The notes under the pieces are model-generated. The model ran no database searches, was not told where the DNA came from, and saw only the letters and a program-made list of their open reading frames with translations. Of a stretch of DNA of 64,000 nt, positions 1 to 14,120 are shown in pieces (position 1 is the stretch's first letter; every line of letters starts with the position of its first letter). A program made the position numbers and the translations under genes. This DNA comes from Epinephelus fuscoguttatus (Eukaryota; Chordata; Actinopteri; Perciformes; Serranidae), in NCBI RefSeq assembly GCF_011397635.1, contig NC_064770.1:22996200-23060199 (forward strand). The letters run 5' to 3'.

Positions 1-189
1 CATAGTGGAGGTCAAACTTCCATGTAGTATTAAGTGAATTCTCATTTGCTAAAATAATACATGTACTTTGAACATCTCAGTATCAGTTAATGAGTTCAGG
101 AGTTAACTTTAGGTGTAAACTGATCATTTGTAGAATTAATGGCGGCTCCATTTCATTTAACCTCATCATATACTCTTCCTTTGTCTCAG

Positions 190-289
190 GGAGCTGAAGC
201 ACCGGTCTATGAAGGATCCCAGCGAGAAGTTTAAGCTCCAGGAGTATGTAAACAAGGAGATGAAGAGCACAAGCTGCTGCAGGTCTTAA
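190..289 (+). CDS. Terminal coding exon of an unrecognised gene
   Basis: A pyrimidine-rich acceptor ending in CAG at 187-189 opens an exon that reads 33 codons to TAA at 287-289. The peptide is basic and charged (ELKHRSMKDPSEKFKLQEYV is its first part) and ends KSTSCCRS. The dicysteine four residues from the end would suit lipid modification (a CCXX prenylation-type tail or palmitoylation). That is inference, because I do not recognise the family. The rest of the gene lies left of the window. The exon starts with one base that completes a split codon. Reading-frame length, splice acceptor and stop support a real exon, but function is open. Confidence 0.55.
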
Positions 290-339
290 AGCCTGCCCTA
301 CTCGTTACCTGGATCTGAGAGTTTGTGTATTTGTGTGTA

Positions 340-372
<33 letters not shown>

Positions 373-2604
373 CGCATTCATACCCAATGTGTTCATATTT
401 AACCTGATCAGAGATGAGGAGTCAGCTCCAGCGAGGTATAAAACCTTTTTGTCCTTCTGTTTCTTCACGCTCACACCTCTCTGTCTCAGTCCACCTGACC
501 TCCATCTGTTGTCCTGCACTCTCACTGCCCTACTCTACTTTGTATGTCCTGCTTTTCGCCATCCACCCCCTCCTGCAGCTGTTAATGTAGTCCCAGGATA
601 TGGTTTGCAGAATACAAAGTTAGATGCTACACACACCTCAGTTATCAAAGTGTAAGTTCGGTATTTTTCAAACTCGCTCCTCTTTTCTGATGTTTTTGTA
701 TTTAAGTGACAGCAATTTATGACACTGGTCTAGTATTAAGCGAGACTGCTGCAGCCAGCAATGGCTAAATAGGCTGATATTTAAACACTTGGGGCATGTT
801 TGAGTCAATTTACGTTCACTAAAAATGCTTGTTTTTGCCACTGACTGGTTCGGACCATTAAGTGTCTGACACCTTATAAAGGATCCCTACAGAGACAGAC
901 CTTTGTGTTAAGGAGAAACATTCTATTTGTTTAATAAGGAACAGCCCCAAAATGGCGATCACCAAACCCACCAGACTCCATTTAAAAAAACAGTAATTTT
1001 ATCATTGTCAAACACACTCCTTTCAGAGCTGAAACAAAATAAAACTCACAAAAACTGCTTTGGTTTGTCTTTCCACTTGTTAAACTATCACCAGCTGGCG
1101 ATTTCGTGGCTGTTTCCAATTAAACAACAAGGATCTTACTCTTTTAAAAAAAAAAGGTCTACCTCTGTAGGGATTATGTCCATAAATTGTCAGACAATTA
1201 AAATAAAAATCTGAGCCTGTCCGTGGCAGAAGCAGCACTTTGAGTGGGTGTAAATCGACAGTACGGACATGCCCCATGTGTTTACACTGCAGCTTGTTTC
1301 AACACTGCCAGCTGCAGCCCTCTCACTCAACACTAGACCAATTTCAGAAATGGTTCCCGTAGTCACTTAGACACAAAAACGTAAGACAATACGGTCTAGG
1401 GTGAAAAATACTAAACTTACCTTGTAACTTATTAATGGACATTTCTTCCATAACCCCAGCATTGAATCAGACACCTACCTTTGCATTACCTCAAGTTATT
1501 TTATTGTGAAAGGATTTTATCACAGCAGAATTAATGGTCTTCTTGTAAAGCCATATACAGTATTCCTCACATCCATTTAAAATGTCACCATTTTATTTGA
1601 ATGTTCTCTTCTTAACAACCGTGTGGATGAATGTTCCTATAATAGATGTACAGTGGCGTGTGTTTCGTCCATGGGTTCGGTGTTCATGTCACTTAATCAG
1701 CGGGCTCTCTGGAGCCACTTTAGCTCACCAGCATAAACTCAATCCAAGCATTTCCATGATTCAGCTGTGGATATATGGGAATATGTCTTACTTCTAGTTA
1801 TTGATGTTGCCATTTTGTATACAAGGATATGAAGTAAATAATTGCATCGTTAGCCACAATAAGTTGTTTTAGTAGAATTCATGCTAGATCCAAACATGAA
1901 ATATACAGTAGTTTAAACAGACTTTTAGAAACATGGCAGTGCATGAGTCACACCACTTCAACATTTTGGGGAGTTTTCCAATATTAGAGAATCAATGTTG
2001 AGTCTTGGAGAGCTCTAATGCAACCTCTTATTATATATATGATTTTGAAATTGTTATTTAAAGCATAATGTATATACTTGAGTTTTTTCTGCATGTAAAA
2101 AAGTTTTGAGGAGATTAGCACTTTAGATGGCGAATACGCATATGGGTGGGATTTAAGGGGGATACTGGGGGAGTAAAGACCTACAGTATGTCGACAATGT
2201 TACTTAAAGTATTGTATATGACACATAGATGTGTATATTTCTTTTTGTTTTGAATGTTTTATTTGTAGTCAGACGTGCAAACATTATTATGCTTTTATTT
2301 TCCATTCATAAATATATAAATGGGGTATATAGTGCCATGTTTTCTTAAAAAACATTTGACTAGTACATTTCTTATAATCAGTTGACAGTATTTAACCTGT
2401 TCTTTATAGAAGAAGCATAGGCCTCTTTTTATATGATATGTTGCTTTGGTAGATTTCATCTTAGCCACAGAAACTGGTTATCTCTGTACAGTGTTGACTG
2501 CACTTTCGTTTTCCAATCTTGATGTTCAGAGTAATGTATCGGTTTTTGTTTTTACTACTTTTCAATGTGCAACTTCTTTCTTGTAACTTAAAGTAAACAA
2601 TAAA
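290..2604 (+). other. Probable long 3' UTR and flanking DNA
   Basis: No coding exon was recognised here. It follows the stop codon of the left-edge gene and contains a GT microsatellite. An AATAAA signal at 2599-2604 is a candidate polyadenylation site for that gene, giving a 3' UTR of about 2.3 kb. Earlier AT-rich signals cannot be excluded. Confidence 0.35.
342..370. repeat. (GT)n microsatellite
   Basis: An uninterrupted GT dinucleotide tract. It creates spurious cysteine/valine and threonine/histidine reading frames on the two strands. Confidence 0.95.
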
Positions 2605-2841
2605 AGCAGGAGGTAATGTGGCTTTTACCCTTTTAATAGTGATGATATTGCAGGTTCTCTTACACGACTCCACAGTGAGTTCAGAGCACGAGTTACAAAA
2701 CAGTATGCGGCGGAGATTCAGTGACACTTAAGCATAGCTTGCTCAACCGCAGCTCTTTTTTCACACCTTTTCCTTCAGCACTTACACAAATTATTCAATG
2801 TGCACACCTGTCACTGGTTTGATGAGGTTAATGAGTCCCTG

Positions 2842-2874
<33 letters not shown>

Positions 2875-4219
2875 AGGAGGAGGGGTCATAGTGAGTTTAA
2901 AACCTTTCCTCTGTCTCCCTCTGCTGGATAAATCATTATACCACAGAAGTAAATGCTAATATGGATCTAAATTTCCATAGTTCACAAAAACAAGAGAGAA
3001 AAGGAATGAAAGCCAATCCTTACATGTGACAATAAACATATTGCAAAGCAGTTTATATTCAGCTGCTTGAATGTGTACAAAAAAAACTAAATAACTTACA
3101 CCTGCAGTGCTCGGCACTTAAACGTTACAAGCTGCTTGTAGCAAATTAAACAGTTAAAAAAATAAATACATTGAGAATTAAATATTATTGTACTCATACA
3201 TGGACATAAATGCATCTGCAGACGATGTATGTATCCATCCTTCTTACTGACTTTTACAGTCCTGTGTCACATAATGTTTAGTCTGCGTATAACTGGCCAG
3301 GGGCTCAGTTTTTACACTTGGTTGAAATGCAAGTTTAATTCAGTTGTATCTAGTTAATTTAAGTATTTCTACTTACACTACTGATAACAGATTAAAAAAA
3401 ACAATTTCTGACATTAAGCAGCAACAACTCTGATTCATACAAACACCTTCTGCACATTCGGGTCAGGATGACTGACCTCTTCAAGTATGTAAGTCACATC
3501 ACGTAACAGATGAGTGAGTTAGGCTAACATTCATGAGCTTAGAAGTGATTCGGACTCCTTAAGGAATGGGTCTGGCATGTAATGTAGGTGAGGTTGAGCA
3601 GAATGGCAGGTAAAGGAGTCACTGTGCGAATGCTAACGTCTCACCCTTTAGGTCTTTTGTCTGTCACCCTTGAGGCTGGAGATATACTTGCTTTTTAACT
3701 ACATGTTCGCGTAGACAACTGGCTGAGTCGTGGATGGATTTGTTGACGTACCTGTCTATATACTACGCGTGTTACTGGAGGATTCCACTAGGGGGCACAT
3801 CAGAGACAGACTGTACTGTATAGGACAAATGGATTTGCATGATGTAAACAATTAACATGGCAGAAAAAGTGACGGCAGCGAACTCGTAGATGGCATGTGA
3901 GGCCCTAAAATCAAGCACGTCAGGACAATGGTGGGTGTGTTTCTCACATTGCCCCTACCATTCATGTGCATATTGTATGTTGCAGATGTGTAGCGTTAAT
4001 TTCTGAGGATGTGCACAACCAACACTCCAAACGGATGCAGGATACCTGAGGCAGCCATCATACGCACATGAATGCATAGTTAAAAGCAAGTGTACCTCCG
4101 GCCTAAGTCTTTATAAAGACTTCCATTATAAGATAACATACATATCTCTGGTCCTTCTCTTCTCCGGCTCCACCCCTGCTCCTCATCCTGCACCAACAGG
4201 CCTTCAAACACTAAGACAG
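2605..4219. other. Intergenic and ADAP1 3' UTR region
   Basis: No gene was seen. The right part is probably the ADAP1 3' UTR on the minus strand. A reverse-strand ATTAAA near 3335 and an AATAAA near 2296 are possible polyadenylation signals, and I cannot choose between them. A GT microsatellite lies at 2844-2873. Confidence 0.4.
2844..2873. repeat. (TG)n microsatellite
   Basis: A near-perfect TG tract of about 30 bases. Confidence 0.95.
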
Positions 4220-7200
4220 TCATGGTTTGTGCTTAAAATAGGCCTCCACTGCAGAGAGAATGGAAACAAATATAAATCAGACTCAGAAATTGAAAGAGCT
4301 AAATCATGACTTGACTTATATGGTGTTAAATTTACCTGCGTACTCCTGAGGCAGCATTGGTCTGTTGATTACTGTTTGAAATGCAGCGATCCAGTCTTTC
4401 TGATCCTCCTCAGTCTCGCACGCAAATAGAAACTTCCTGTCTGGGGTCACTATCGTAATGCCAAACTGCCAGTGGTAGCCCTGAATGTTCGGGGGGAGGC
4501 CGGGAAGCACAGTGTAGCTGTTTTCCCTGCTGCCGATGAACACCTCACCTCGTGCATAGGCATCCTGGGGGCAAAGGGAGAAACACATATTTTAATAATC
4601 ACACCTCTAAATTAAGTGATTGTGACTAATCATGTAATTCAAAACAATTTTTGCTGTCTTAGCATGTAAAGCACAATAAACCAAATTGTCAGTGTGAGCT
4701 AAGCCCAATTTCCCAACAACATGCACACAAACTATCTACATTTTCGATTTTTGAGACCCAGAGACAAATACAGAACAGAGAAAAAGGCAGAGCAACATCT
4801 GCAGCAGCTTCCCCGCAACGTGCAGTTTTAATACCAGTGGATCTTTGAAGTACATGAGCCTCCTGTCATCCATCGTAAACCATCTCTTCTTGAAGCCCTC
4901 TGTGTGCTGTGGGACAGAAACAGGAGAGAAACTGTGGCAGCAGCTCATTTCATGGAGCTACAAATGTCAAATAAATAACGTTTGTGCTCTGCAGGTTGCA
5001 GTTACAGCTTTTCCACAACCTGATTGATATGTTAGGGAAATATGTAGAAGTATTCTATGAGCAAAAATGTTGCAGAAAACAGGGTTCTCACTCCCAGCTT
5101 GTCAAATGCCAATGTTTGGTCAGTGGCCTTCGGGGTCTGAAACTGAAGCACTGAGGCTCCCTTTAGCATCTGTATGAGACGCATTGGGTCGCGTCATTAT
5201 TAGATCAGAGCAACTGCTGTAGTATAAAGAGCAAAAAAGTCCACGCAGGGTGGGAGAGAAGGGTGGTGGATTGATCACATAGCAGGTCATGTGACATATG
5301 TGGTGTATATCAGGTGACATCCATTACGTTATGTACTTATTTTAACCCAAACCATGATCTTTATTCTCAAACTTATCAAGTACTTTTGTTGCCTAAACCT
5401 GAAAATGAAGTAAGCCTACATTGGAAGTTTATTTTTGAAAGACTGTACACATGTAATGAGCAGAAACTGACATGCCCTCCCTGAGCGTCCAAAAAAGACG
5501 CTAGTGGGGTACCTAGTTTGATGCATAGGGTCTATCATGGTAATTATGAATCTAATGGAAAAGGTAATCAACAATATTAATAGAAATTATGTAAAATCTA
5601 TGCAACATTTAACACTAAATGGAAACTTTTCAGCCTCTGTACTGTGTGCCACAAAGCAGAAAGAATGTGAAGTAATCTTGCATTTTGTCTTATCAGGATA
5701 TCATGAGCACAAGTGCCTTACATAACATTTACTCTTTGTCAGTGTGTAACACGCTGTGAGTGCTTTACATGATGTCCAAGGACATAACTAGATAAGATGA
5801 CCCAAACTGCTTTGTCACCCCTCTGACAATGTTAGCTAAAGATCCCCGACCTCAGTAAGTATCTGACATCTCCTGTGTTCAGGGCTCACTCTTTGCACTC
5901 AGCTCATTCTTGACTGTCGCGAGTCCATCTGCAGATGCTGAATTAAACTTACAGAAAGACAAGTTTCTGACTCGCTGTGTTTTGTCTAGTAGACAGTGCC
6001 ACCACAACTTGGCATTGTCGACAGGATCACTCTTGTGAGAGGTCACCTAGACTGTGCACAGCTACAGTCTGGGACTCTAACCTCAACCTCTCCATCAAAG
6101 AGGGGAGACAAGTGAAGTCCTGACGCCTGAGGACTGAGGCTCACTCACCGCTGAGACACAGTGAACCAGGTGGCTTGAGATGCACTGTCTTTCTGACCAA
6201 GCGTCGGTACTTTACGAGTTAGGAGTGAGAATGTGTTGCAGAAAAACAAAACAAACAAAAAAGAAAATTACATTACCTTTGGACCAGTCTTCTCCATGTA
6301 ACCCTCCTTTATGTAGTTCCTCGATAGCTTTGGCATCAACTAAACAAACAAAAGACAAATACTTGTCACTGATTGTGTGTGTTTCTGTTTCAAGGCCTCC
6401 ATATTGCTAGTAATACACTAGGCCTGTGTGATAACTACTACTTTTTTTGTTTTACTAATTGTAGGAAGCAGTGTCCCCACAGAAATTATGCAAAACTGTG
6501 TATGTATAAACTGTGTGTGCATGCGTGTGTGTACTCACATCAGAGTTGGAAGCTCCAGGAAAAGCCACCTGCAGGTAATGAAACCTAGCTGCTCTGATGG
6601 CGTTGAACCAGTCCACCATTTCCTTCAGGACAAGACATCAGGATGTTCAGTAACAGCCTCTTACTACAAGATTATCCTCTCACACTCACACATCATCAGC
6701 CCTGATTGTCCATAATTGCGCCAGCACTCCACACAGCACGCATTACCAGACTAAATGGCTTTTCTAAATGGCATTTTGAAAAGATCTAAACCCACAGGAG
6801 ATGTGCTCCATTTAGAAGAAGTAGCATATTCTCACAATATTATTCCTCATGCTGTATAAGTCTTGTGAAGCCTTTAGCTATTATTAAAGACTATACAAGT
6901 AAACTTCAGTGGCACACTAGCTTGTAATGGCGAACCATTTCCACCAGAGGGACACACGTGCCTTTGCCTGCATCCTCAGACACACTCCTGCGCTCGTCCC
7001 CCCACCCACAACACCAAGTAGAGGCAGTGCACATCACCTTTCCATCCTCATGGTAAACAAAGATATTCCTAGTGCTGTTGTCCTTCAAATAGGTGACCTG
7101 CAGGCCGTGGGCGATGCCTATTTTTGTCGGCTGGAAAGTGGCATTAACAGTATTGATCTTCATTATCGCTTTGGGCTCTCTGGCCTGCAGAAGGGGAAGA

Positions 7201-8732
7201 CATTTTTAGAGGAGAGAGGTATAGTCTCAGCTCTCCTGGAAAAGAAAGAGCTGATAGATAGATGATAAATAATAGAAAAACATGCAGATGTTTACCTTTT
7301 TTTTTGTAAACAAAGGCAGTTTTAACAGCGAGATCGCATCATTTACGGATTAAGAAAAAGAGAGAAAGTGGGGGGAAACACTCACATCATGTTTGTTGAA
7401 GTACTTCAAAACACCTTCCCGTTCGGACAGAATAAATTTTCGGCTGAGGTACTGTCCGTTGTCTCGGCCTCGTTTCCATAGAAACCCCTCTCTGTAGCCT
7501 GCCAGGAGGGGAGCCACATGGGTCAAGTATCATTGACACGGAGCAGGAATACAGAGAGAGAGCAGAGGGAAGACAACAGGCTTTTAATATACAATAGCTC
7601 AAAACTCTAAGATGAACATGCACGCAGAAGAGAATTATAAGGAGCACTTAATCACCTTGTGTTGAGATGGCAAACCTGTCAGCAAGTTGCGGATACACAT
7701 CCATAAGTTTCTGGCCACTCAAAGATTGTACGTCCAATTATTACTTGTGCTTTAGCTCAGTTTTGATCTCAAACTCCTGAGAAAAATATCTTGCTCATAA
7801 GTTGCTAAACATTTCACTACGTTCACCCAAGACAATTTCACTCCCATCAACAAATACAGAAGCTTTGTCAGCGGTCCTACACATCAAAATAGGATGCACT
7901 AGGTACCTCTCCTGCACCAGTTTTGACCACTCCAGGACTGCTTGTCAGTTTACCCTCATATGCATCCTGTCTTTAACAGGAAATGTGCAAAATCTGCTCG
8001 TTAAATCCTGACAGTCTCTTTTAAACTTAGAACATGGGTTATAAAGAAAATAAAAACTTACTTCCTTAGATTAGGGCAACAAAATACATAGTTGGGTTTA
8101 GAAAAATCATCATGGTTTGGCTTAAAATAGATATGTTACTAACCTGACATAACGTCACATATGTCACTAGTATAGCATGCTACACATGCTAACACACTCC
8201 ATTAACTTTTGGTGTCACACAGGACACAAAAAGCGGTCTCCACGGTCAAAGTCTTGAGTTTGTTTGACCCATCCACTTCCCCTCACCTTCATCCTTTGCA
8301 GACTTTTTAGCTATACCACAGTAGTTGACCATTGAATCTCATACTACTGCTACAGGGTGCCTCAGTGACTGATGCCGAAGGGCACTGGCCAAGCATCTGT
8401 ATTTGACGAGTTGGGAGGCAGCTCAGGTTGGTTCAACAGGTAGTTGCTAACTTCGTCTGTCTGCCGTTTGACGAGCTTGCTCACCAACAAACTGAAAGGT
8501 TCGAAGGTTCTTAAGAGCTGAGGGGAACTGCAAATACACAAATAGTCATTTACATATTGGTCTTTATAAAACTTCCCTCGTGCTGACTCATCGAGTACAT
8601 TTTGAGTTATGTTCATTACCTATGCAACAGTGGTCACCAAGAGCTTGAGAGATCTTTTAGCATGTAATGTTACACAAGACACTGACCCAGAAACAATGCT
8701 GGTGGAAACCACTGAAGAGCTGTACTACTGGC

Positions 8733-8773
<41 letters not shown>

Positions 8774-11700
8774 TGTGTCTGTGTGTCTGTGTGTGTGCGT
8801 GCACTTTTAGCTTATGTGGTCACCGTTCTAAGCAGCGTTCGCAGTGGTGAGAGGAAGCACCTCTGCTTTTACTACACATAAATAATTCAGCTTCAACTGA
8901 TGGCTTTCTCTACAAGCCTGAACATCACTGAAATAAACTCTGTCTCTCTAACACACACACACACACTTTTTGATTAACAACTGCTAAAACACCTTTGTGC
9001 TTCAGAACTTGTAGTTTATTAGAACTTGGAGTTTTCTATCTAATCAGTGGCAGCAGTGTGGGAATGAGTCAATATATATGTGCTCCATCATTTTTAATCT
9101 CCTCTATATAAAGCCATATCAAACACGCCCTTCACACACGCGCACACACACCCACATCTTGCTGGCTCTGTTCCTGGGTCTGTTCCTGACACTGGCCTCT
9201 CTACCCATACTCAGCATGAGCCAACAGAACTGGCACTGCAGGAAGAAATGCATCGTCATTGCCTTATGCACAACCGGCCAAAACACACAAACAAACACAC
9301 ACACACACACTTGCACAAATCAGCAATAAGCAACAGAAAATTATTTCTCTACAAATATCCCAGAACTGGATTTCTAATACAGTAATAAAGTGGATCTTGA
9401 TTTAGAGTCGTCAGAATTGAGTGCACTTGTTTTCACAGCCGCAGATCCTACTTTTAGACATTCTTCACAGTCTGACAGCACTGTGACACTGCAGTAATCA
9501 ATGTTCTGCATATTTATTTTTATTTGCCACTGTTTCAGCTTTTCTTTATAGTAGTCTTGTTGTAGTTAGCTTTCCAGGGCGATCAGCATCATTATATATC
9601 TTTAAAAAAAGTTTGAAAAGTGCTTTATATACACAAAAACCCCAAAGCAGCAACAATAAATAGAAATTAAAAGGTAATATCAGGTGAACTGATGCAATTT
9701 AAAAGACACCGACAAACAGGGATACAATTAAGAACAGATCAGAACTAATGAGGGCGGCATTTATAAAAGAACAAGTATGAGAAATGTACTAATAATAATC
9801 CCCTGTGGTGCCAACTCACAGGCTCACATAAATGGCACTTAACTGTTTTCTTCTGATTACATGGAAATCTCCAAATAGCAGACTACATTAGAAACAACTG
9901 ATAGACCACTTCCCCTGTACAAGAATATGGACTGAAAGTAAAGTGCGTCATTCAAATGCTAGTACTGCATGAGCTAAAGTGCCATGCGAGAGACATTTTG
10001 AGAGGAAAACGCGGCAGTAAAATTGTCCATTTCCTCGGGGAAATGGAGCTGAAACAATTAATATTTGTCTGCCGGTCCGCCTGCACCATCCCTTCGTCCC
10101 TTCCCTTTGCTTCTTTGTACAGTAATAAAGTTGTCTTGGTGTGGGCTGCACATAGCAGTAAACTTCTGGTAAAGTAATGGCTTCATCAATTATTCATGAG
10201 CAAGAAAGTTTTGCTCCACTGCTGCGAGGAGGAGGAGCGTCAGACTGTCCACAACATAACACCAGCACAGCAGAACAAGAGAATTCATTCACTGTTACAA
10301 CGGGGTGTCAAAGATTTGCAAACACTCGGGAGAGCAAAGCAAGTTTTCGACCGCAGCATCTGTCTATCTTCAAGTCCTCCACAGATCTCTGCTCGTTTCT
10401 CCTGGCCTGAAATCTAGCAGCAATGTTATATAGAATACTTGTGTACAAAAGACGCCATTCTTCCTCCGTGGCAGAGACACAGCCACATGCTTCTAAACCT
10501 CTGCACAGCACAACACAAGAGGCCATTGACAGAGAGGGAGAGACAGAGAGACACAGAGAGGAAGAGTTTGACAGTCATGAGACTTGGGTACTAGTACTAG
10601 TACTAGTACTATCTCGTCTACCTTAAAGTGACATTTTCCTTTTCCTTTTTAAAACGCTATATTTTAGCTTTTCAGTTCACAGTGAAGGTGCTTCTTAAAA
10701 CTACTTAATGAAAATGCAAGAGGCTGCTCAGCTGTAACCCAGTGAGAACGTAGCATGTGGCTCTGGTTAAAAGGAACTGTGCTGTGTTCTTTAAATCTGT
10801 GTGTTAACTTGACACTGTGGCTCTATAAACCTGAAGGGAAAGTCCCACCCATAACTTCTGCAGGGGTGTGTGTGGAGTAACAGCAACATGTTTCAAACGC
10901 TCTTCCAAAAAATGGCCACAAACCATGCCTTCTATCAGGTTAACTGACTTTATGTTGCACAACTTCCCGTTTCCGGCTCAGAGGTCACAAAGGGAAACAG
11001 GCAATGTAACCTGATAGAAGGCGTAGCTGGTGACCAGCTTTATCAGGAGAACATATGGAGCAACATATGTCTGACTTTACTGACAGCATCCTGTTTTCCA
11101 CTTAGACCGTGCAAAAGCCAGTGAGAAAAACTCTGTCTGTGAAGTTGTACTCTGTATGATTAGAAATGATATTACATTTATTACATTACATAAAATAACA
11201 TTTTAATAAAATGAAAAACAGTGGATCTGTCCTTTAGTGATGGCCCTGTTACATTTGGACATCTTAGTGAGCCATGTTGGTGAGCAAGCATGCACAATAC
11301 AGGACACCTACTCAAACTAACACCTGAGGTAGCACCGACTAGTCTTTACAAAGCCTGGACTGCAAAGCCAGTCTTAAGAATGGACTTAACATCAGGTGCA
11401 CCAACCAGACTTAAAGGAACACTCCACCTGCAAAATGACCATTTGTACAACATTTACTCACCCCAGGTTATCTTGAATTCGTTGAGAAAATTTAATTTTC
11501 CTCACCTGCCTCCACAGTGAATGGAGAATCCAAATACAGCCAACATTTTTCTTGAAATTAACTAAGAAGACCGCCTTTAATAACAGCAAAGCTATATCAA
11601 AACATCCTTTTACAAGCTCTTACACAACTCCTGCAGATGATTAGAGTCTCATTTATCCAGTCGTATGCTCAGTACTTCCCAAACATGCATATTCGCTGTA

Positions 11701-14086
11701 ACACAACAGTTTAAAATACATCAGTACAGCCTCATGCGTGGCCAAGCAGCATACCTGGGCACGTGCATGCATTTGAACTCTGCTCAAGTGCAGGTCATAA
11801 GCATGTGAATGTCCAGGCATGCTACTCGTAGGTGAAAGTGTTTTTAAGTAGTAATGTTTTAGCAATAATGCATGTGTTCAGGAAGTACTGAGCATACGAC
11901 TGGATAAATGAGACTTGCATTATACTGCACGAGTTGTGTGAGAGTTTGTAAATTAATGTTTCAGTATACTTTTGCTGTTCTTAAATGTGGTCCCCTATGA
12001 CTTCAATTCATGAGGAATTCTCTCTGTTTTTGGATTCTCCGTTCACAGAGGAGTCATGTGAGAAAACCAAAATTTCCTTCACAAATTTAAGGTAACACAT
12101 GGTGTGAAATGGATTAACAACTGGTCAAGTATTGGAGGAGTATTCTTTTAAGCCCAGTCTTAACTATGCCCTCGCTTAGCCATGCCCAATAACGTGAATG
12201 CCCAGTAACTATGCTCCCCTGCTAACATCCACATTGACCACCTGCCTGGAGGAGATAGAGGCGTGGATGAAGCTCAACTTTCTACAGCTAAACAGTCCCA
12301 AAACGGAAGCCATCCTAGTCAGCGCACCACATCAGTTCCGTTCTTCCACCATCACCAGTATCACTTTCTCTGGCCAAAACATCCCCCTTACAACATCTGT
12401 CACCAACCTGGGTGTTAAAATGGACTCTCAACTCACCTTTGACACCCACATCAAACACCTCTGCAAGACCTCATTCCACCACCTCAGGAACATCGCCAAA
12501 CTCCGTCCAACACTCACCCTGGCAGATGCAGAGAAGCTCGTCCACGCCTTTGTCTCCTCCAGGCTCGACTACTGTAATGCACTCCTCATCGGGATCTCTG
12601 GCAAGAGCATACAGAGACTGCAGTACATCCAGAACAGCGCTGCTAGGATCCTGATGAGGGTGCGCAAACACGATCACATCACCCCCATCCTGAAATCGCT
12701 TCACTGGCTCCCTGAAGGACAAGTCATCCCAGTGATGGCTCATTTGGCCCGATTCTGGGGCGTCATTCATACCAAGTGTTAGGCAACCGGATTATTACAT
12801 CCAGCATGCCAAGTTTGGGCCGATGCTGGGCCAGGTCATTCTTGATAACGGCCTAGGGGTGGCAGTGTCGGCAGGTGGACTCGGGCCATCTGATTTGGCC
12901 TGATTCTGGGGCGTCATTCATGCCAAGTCTCAGCCTGGTCAGGCAACGAGATGCTGTCTGGCTAATTTCATCCAGCATGCCGAGTTTGGGCTGATTCTGG
13001 GCCAGGTCATTTTGGCTACCTTGTTCATGTTTGTAAATTAGCTAAATAAAAAGGAGACTTTAGCAGGAAAGCTAATGTGGGCTGTTGTTTAGTTTGTCGC
13101 TCTTATGTTGTGTGTCAGGCTGCTGATATATAGCAACAGCTGAGATTTTGACTTTACGCCTGCCCCTAACAAGGCTTAAAATTCAGCCTGGTCTTAGCAA
13201 GAACAAGGCTTGAGCCTAGATGCTGCAACCAGAAAATCCATCAAGTCGGACTTAGAACGCTAAGTTATGACCGGCTTAGCTTAAAGATCTAGCACTGAAT
13301 CTCCTATCGCATGCAAAGCATGTGGGAGCCCTACAATGGCCAACACGAAAACACAATAGGCCCTATGTAGAGTCAAGAGTTTGCTTTGTCTGTTCTGGGC
13401 TACTGCTTCCTATGTAGATATACAGCTCAGCCTAAGGTATAAACACAATTCCTAATTTCGGGTGATTATACACTCATTAAAACATAGAATATTTCTGCCA
13501 GTATATCCCCTTTAATCCTTCACACTGACCCTTTAAGGCTAGGCTGGGCCCTGTTGGTGCAACTGGCCCCTCAATGAGATTAATGTTGCATCTGTGTTTA
13601 ACCATTTAACTTTGCTGTGAGAAAGATCTAAAGCTGCGTGTTTGGCATTTGTATGCAGTATTAAAACATTCAGTAAATGGTTTACAAATCTCCTAGGTTA
13701 TTCTTGACAGATAAAAAAACGTAGAATAGCAATTGTTTCTTACAGCTGAGTAATATTTCAACTACATTAACTTGCTTTACATGGACTGCAGACAAAGGTC
13801 AATCCCTTGTCTTCACCATGGACACAGTGCCAAGACCATAATGGCCCAATCTCAGCCTCTACACTGTTGCAAATACATAGAAATAGAACGTAATTTATTT
13901 CTATGACATATTACTACAGATAAGATTCTAATGTTATGAGAGCATAATGGCCCAGTCTTTGCCACTCAGTTTGAGGGGACATCCATTATTGATTAGCAGA
14001 GTCTGATTAGCAGTCAGGTTGGTGCCACCTCGTCTCTTTTAATGAGGTTGCGCCAGGCGATTAGCCAAGAGACATTTGTCATCTGT

Positions 14087-14120
<34 letters not shown>

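Larger units (their letters stand above)
7499..11414. other. ADAP1 intron 4, left part
   Basis: Intronic DNA with no host exon that I could find. It holds a GT microsatellite, short CA tracts near 8950 and 9295, an ACTAGT-type hexamer tract and a 16-bp inverted repeat at 10927-11022. No gene was recognised in the remainder. Confidence 0.6.

Noticed and set aside
323-655. Open frames across GT/CA tracts near 300-655, 8609-8881 and 9078-9329
   Set aside because: They are low-complexity translations of microsatellites with no domain or splice support.
10588-10610. Hexamer and microsatellite arrays as CRISPR-like arrays
   Set aside because: There are no unique spacers, and the genome is eukaryotic; these are simple tandem repeats.
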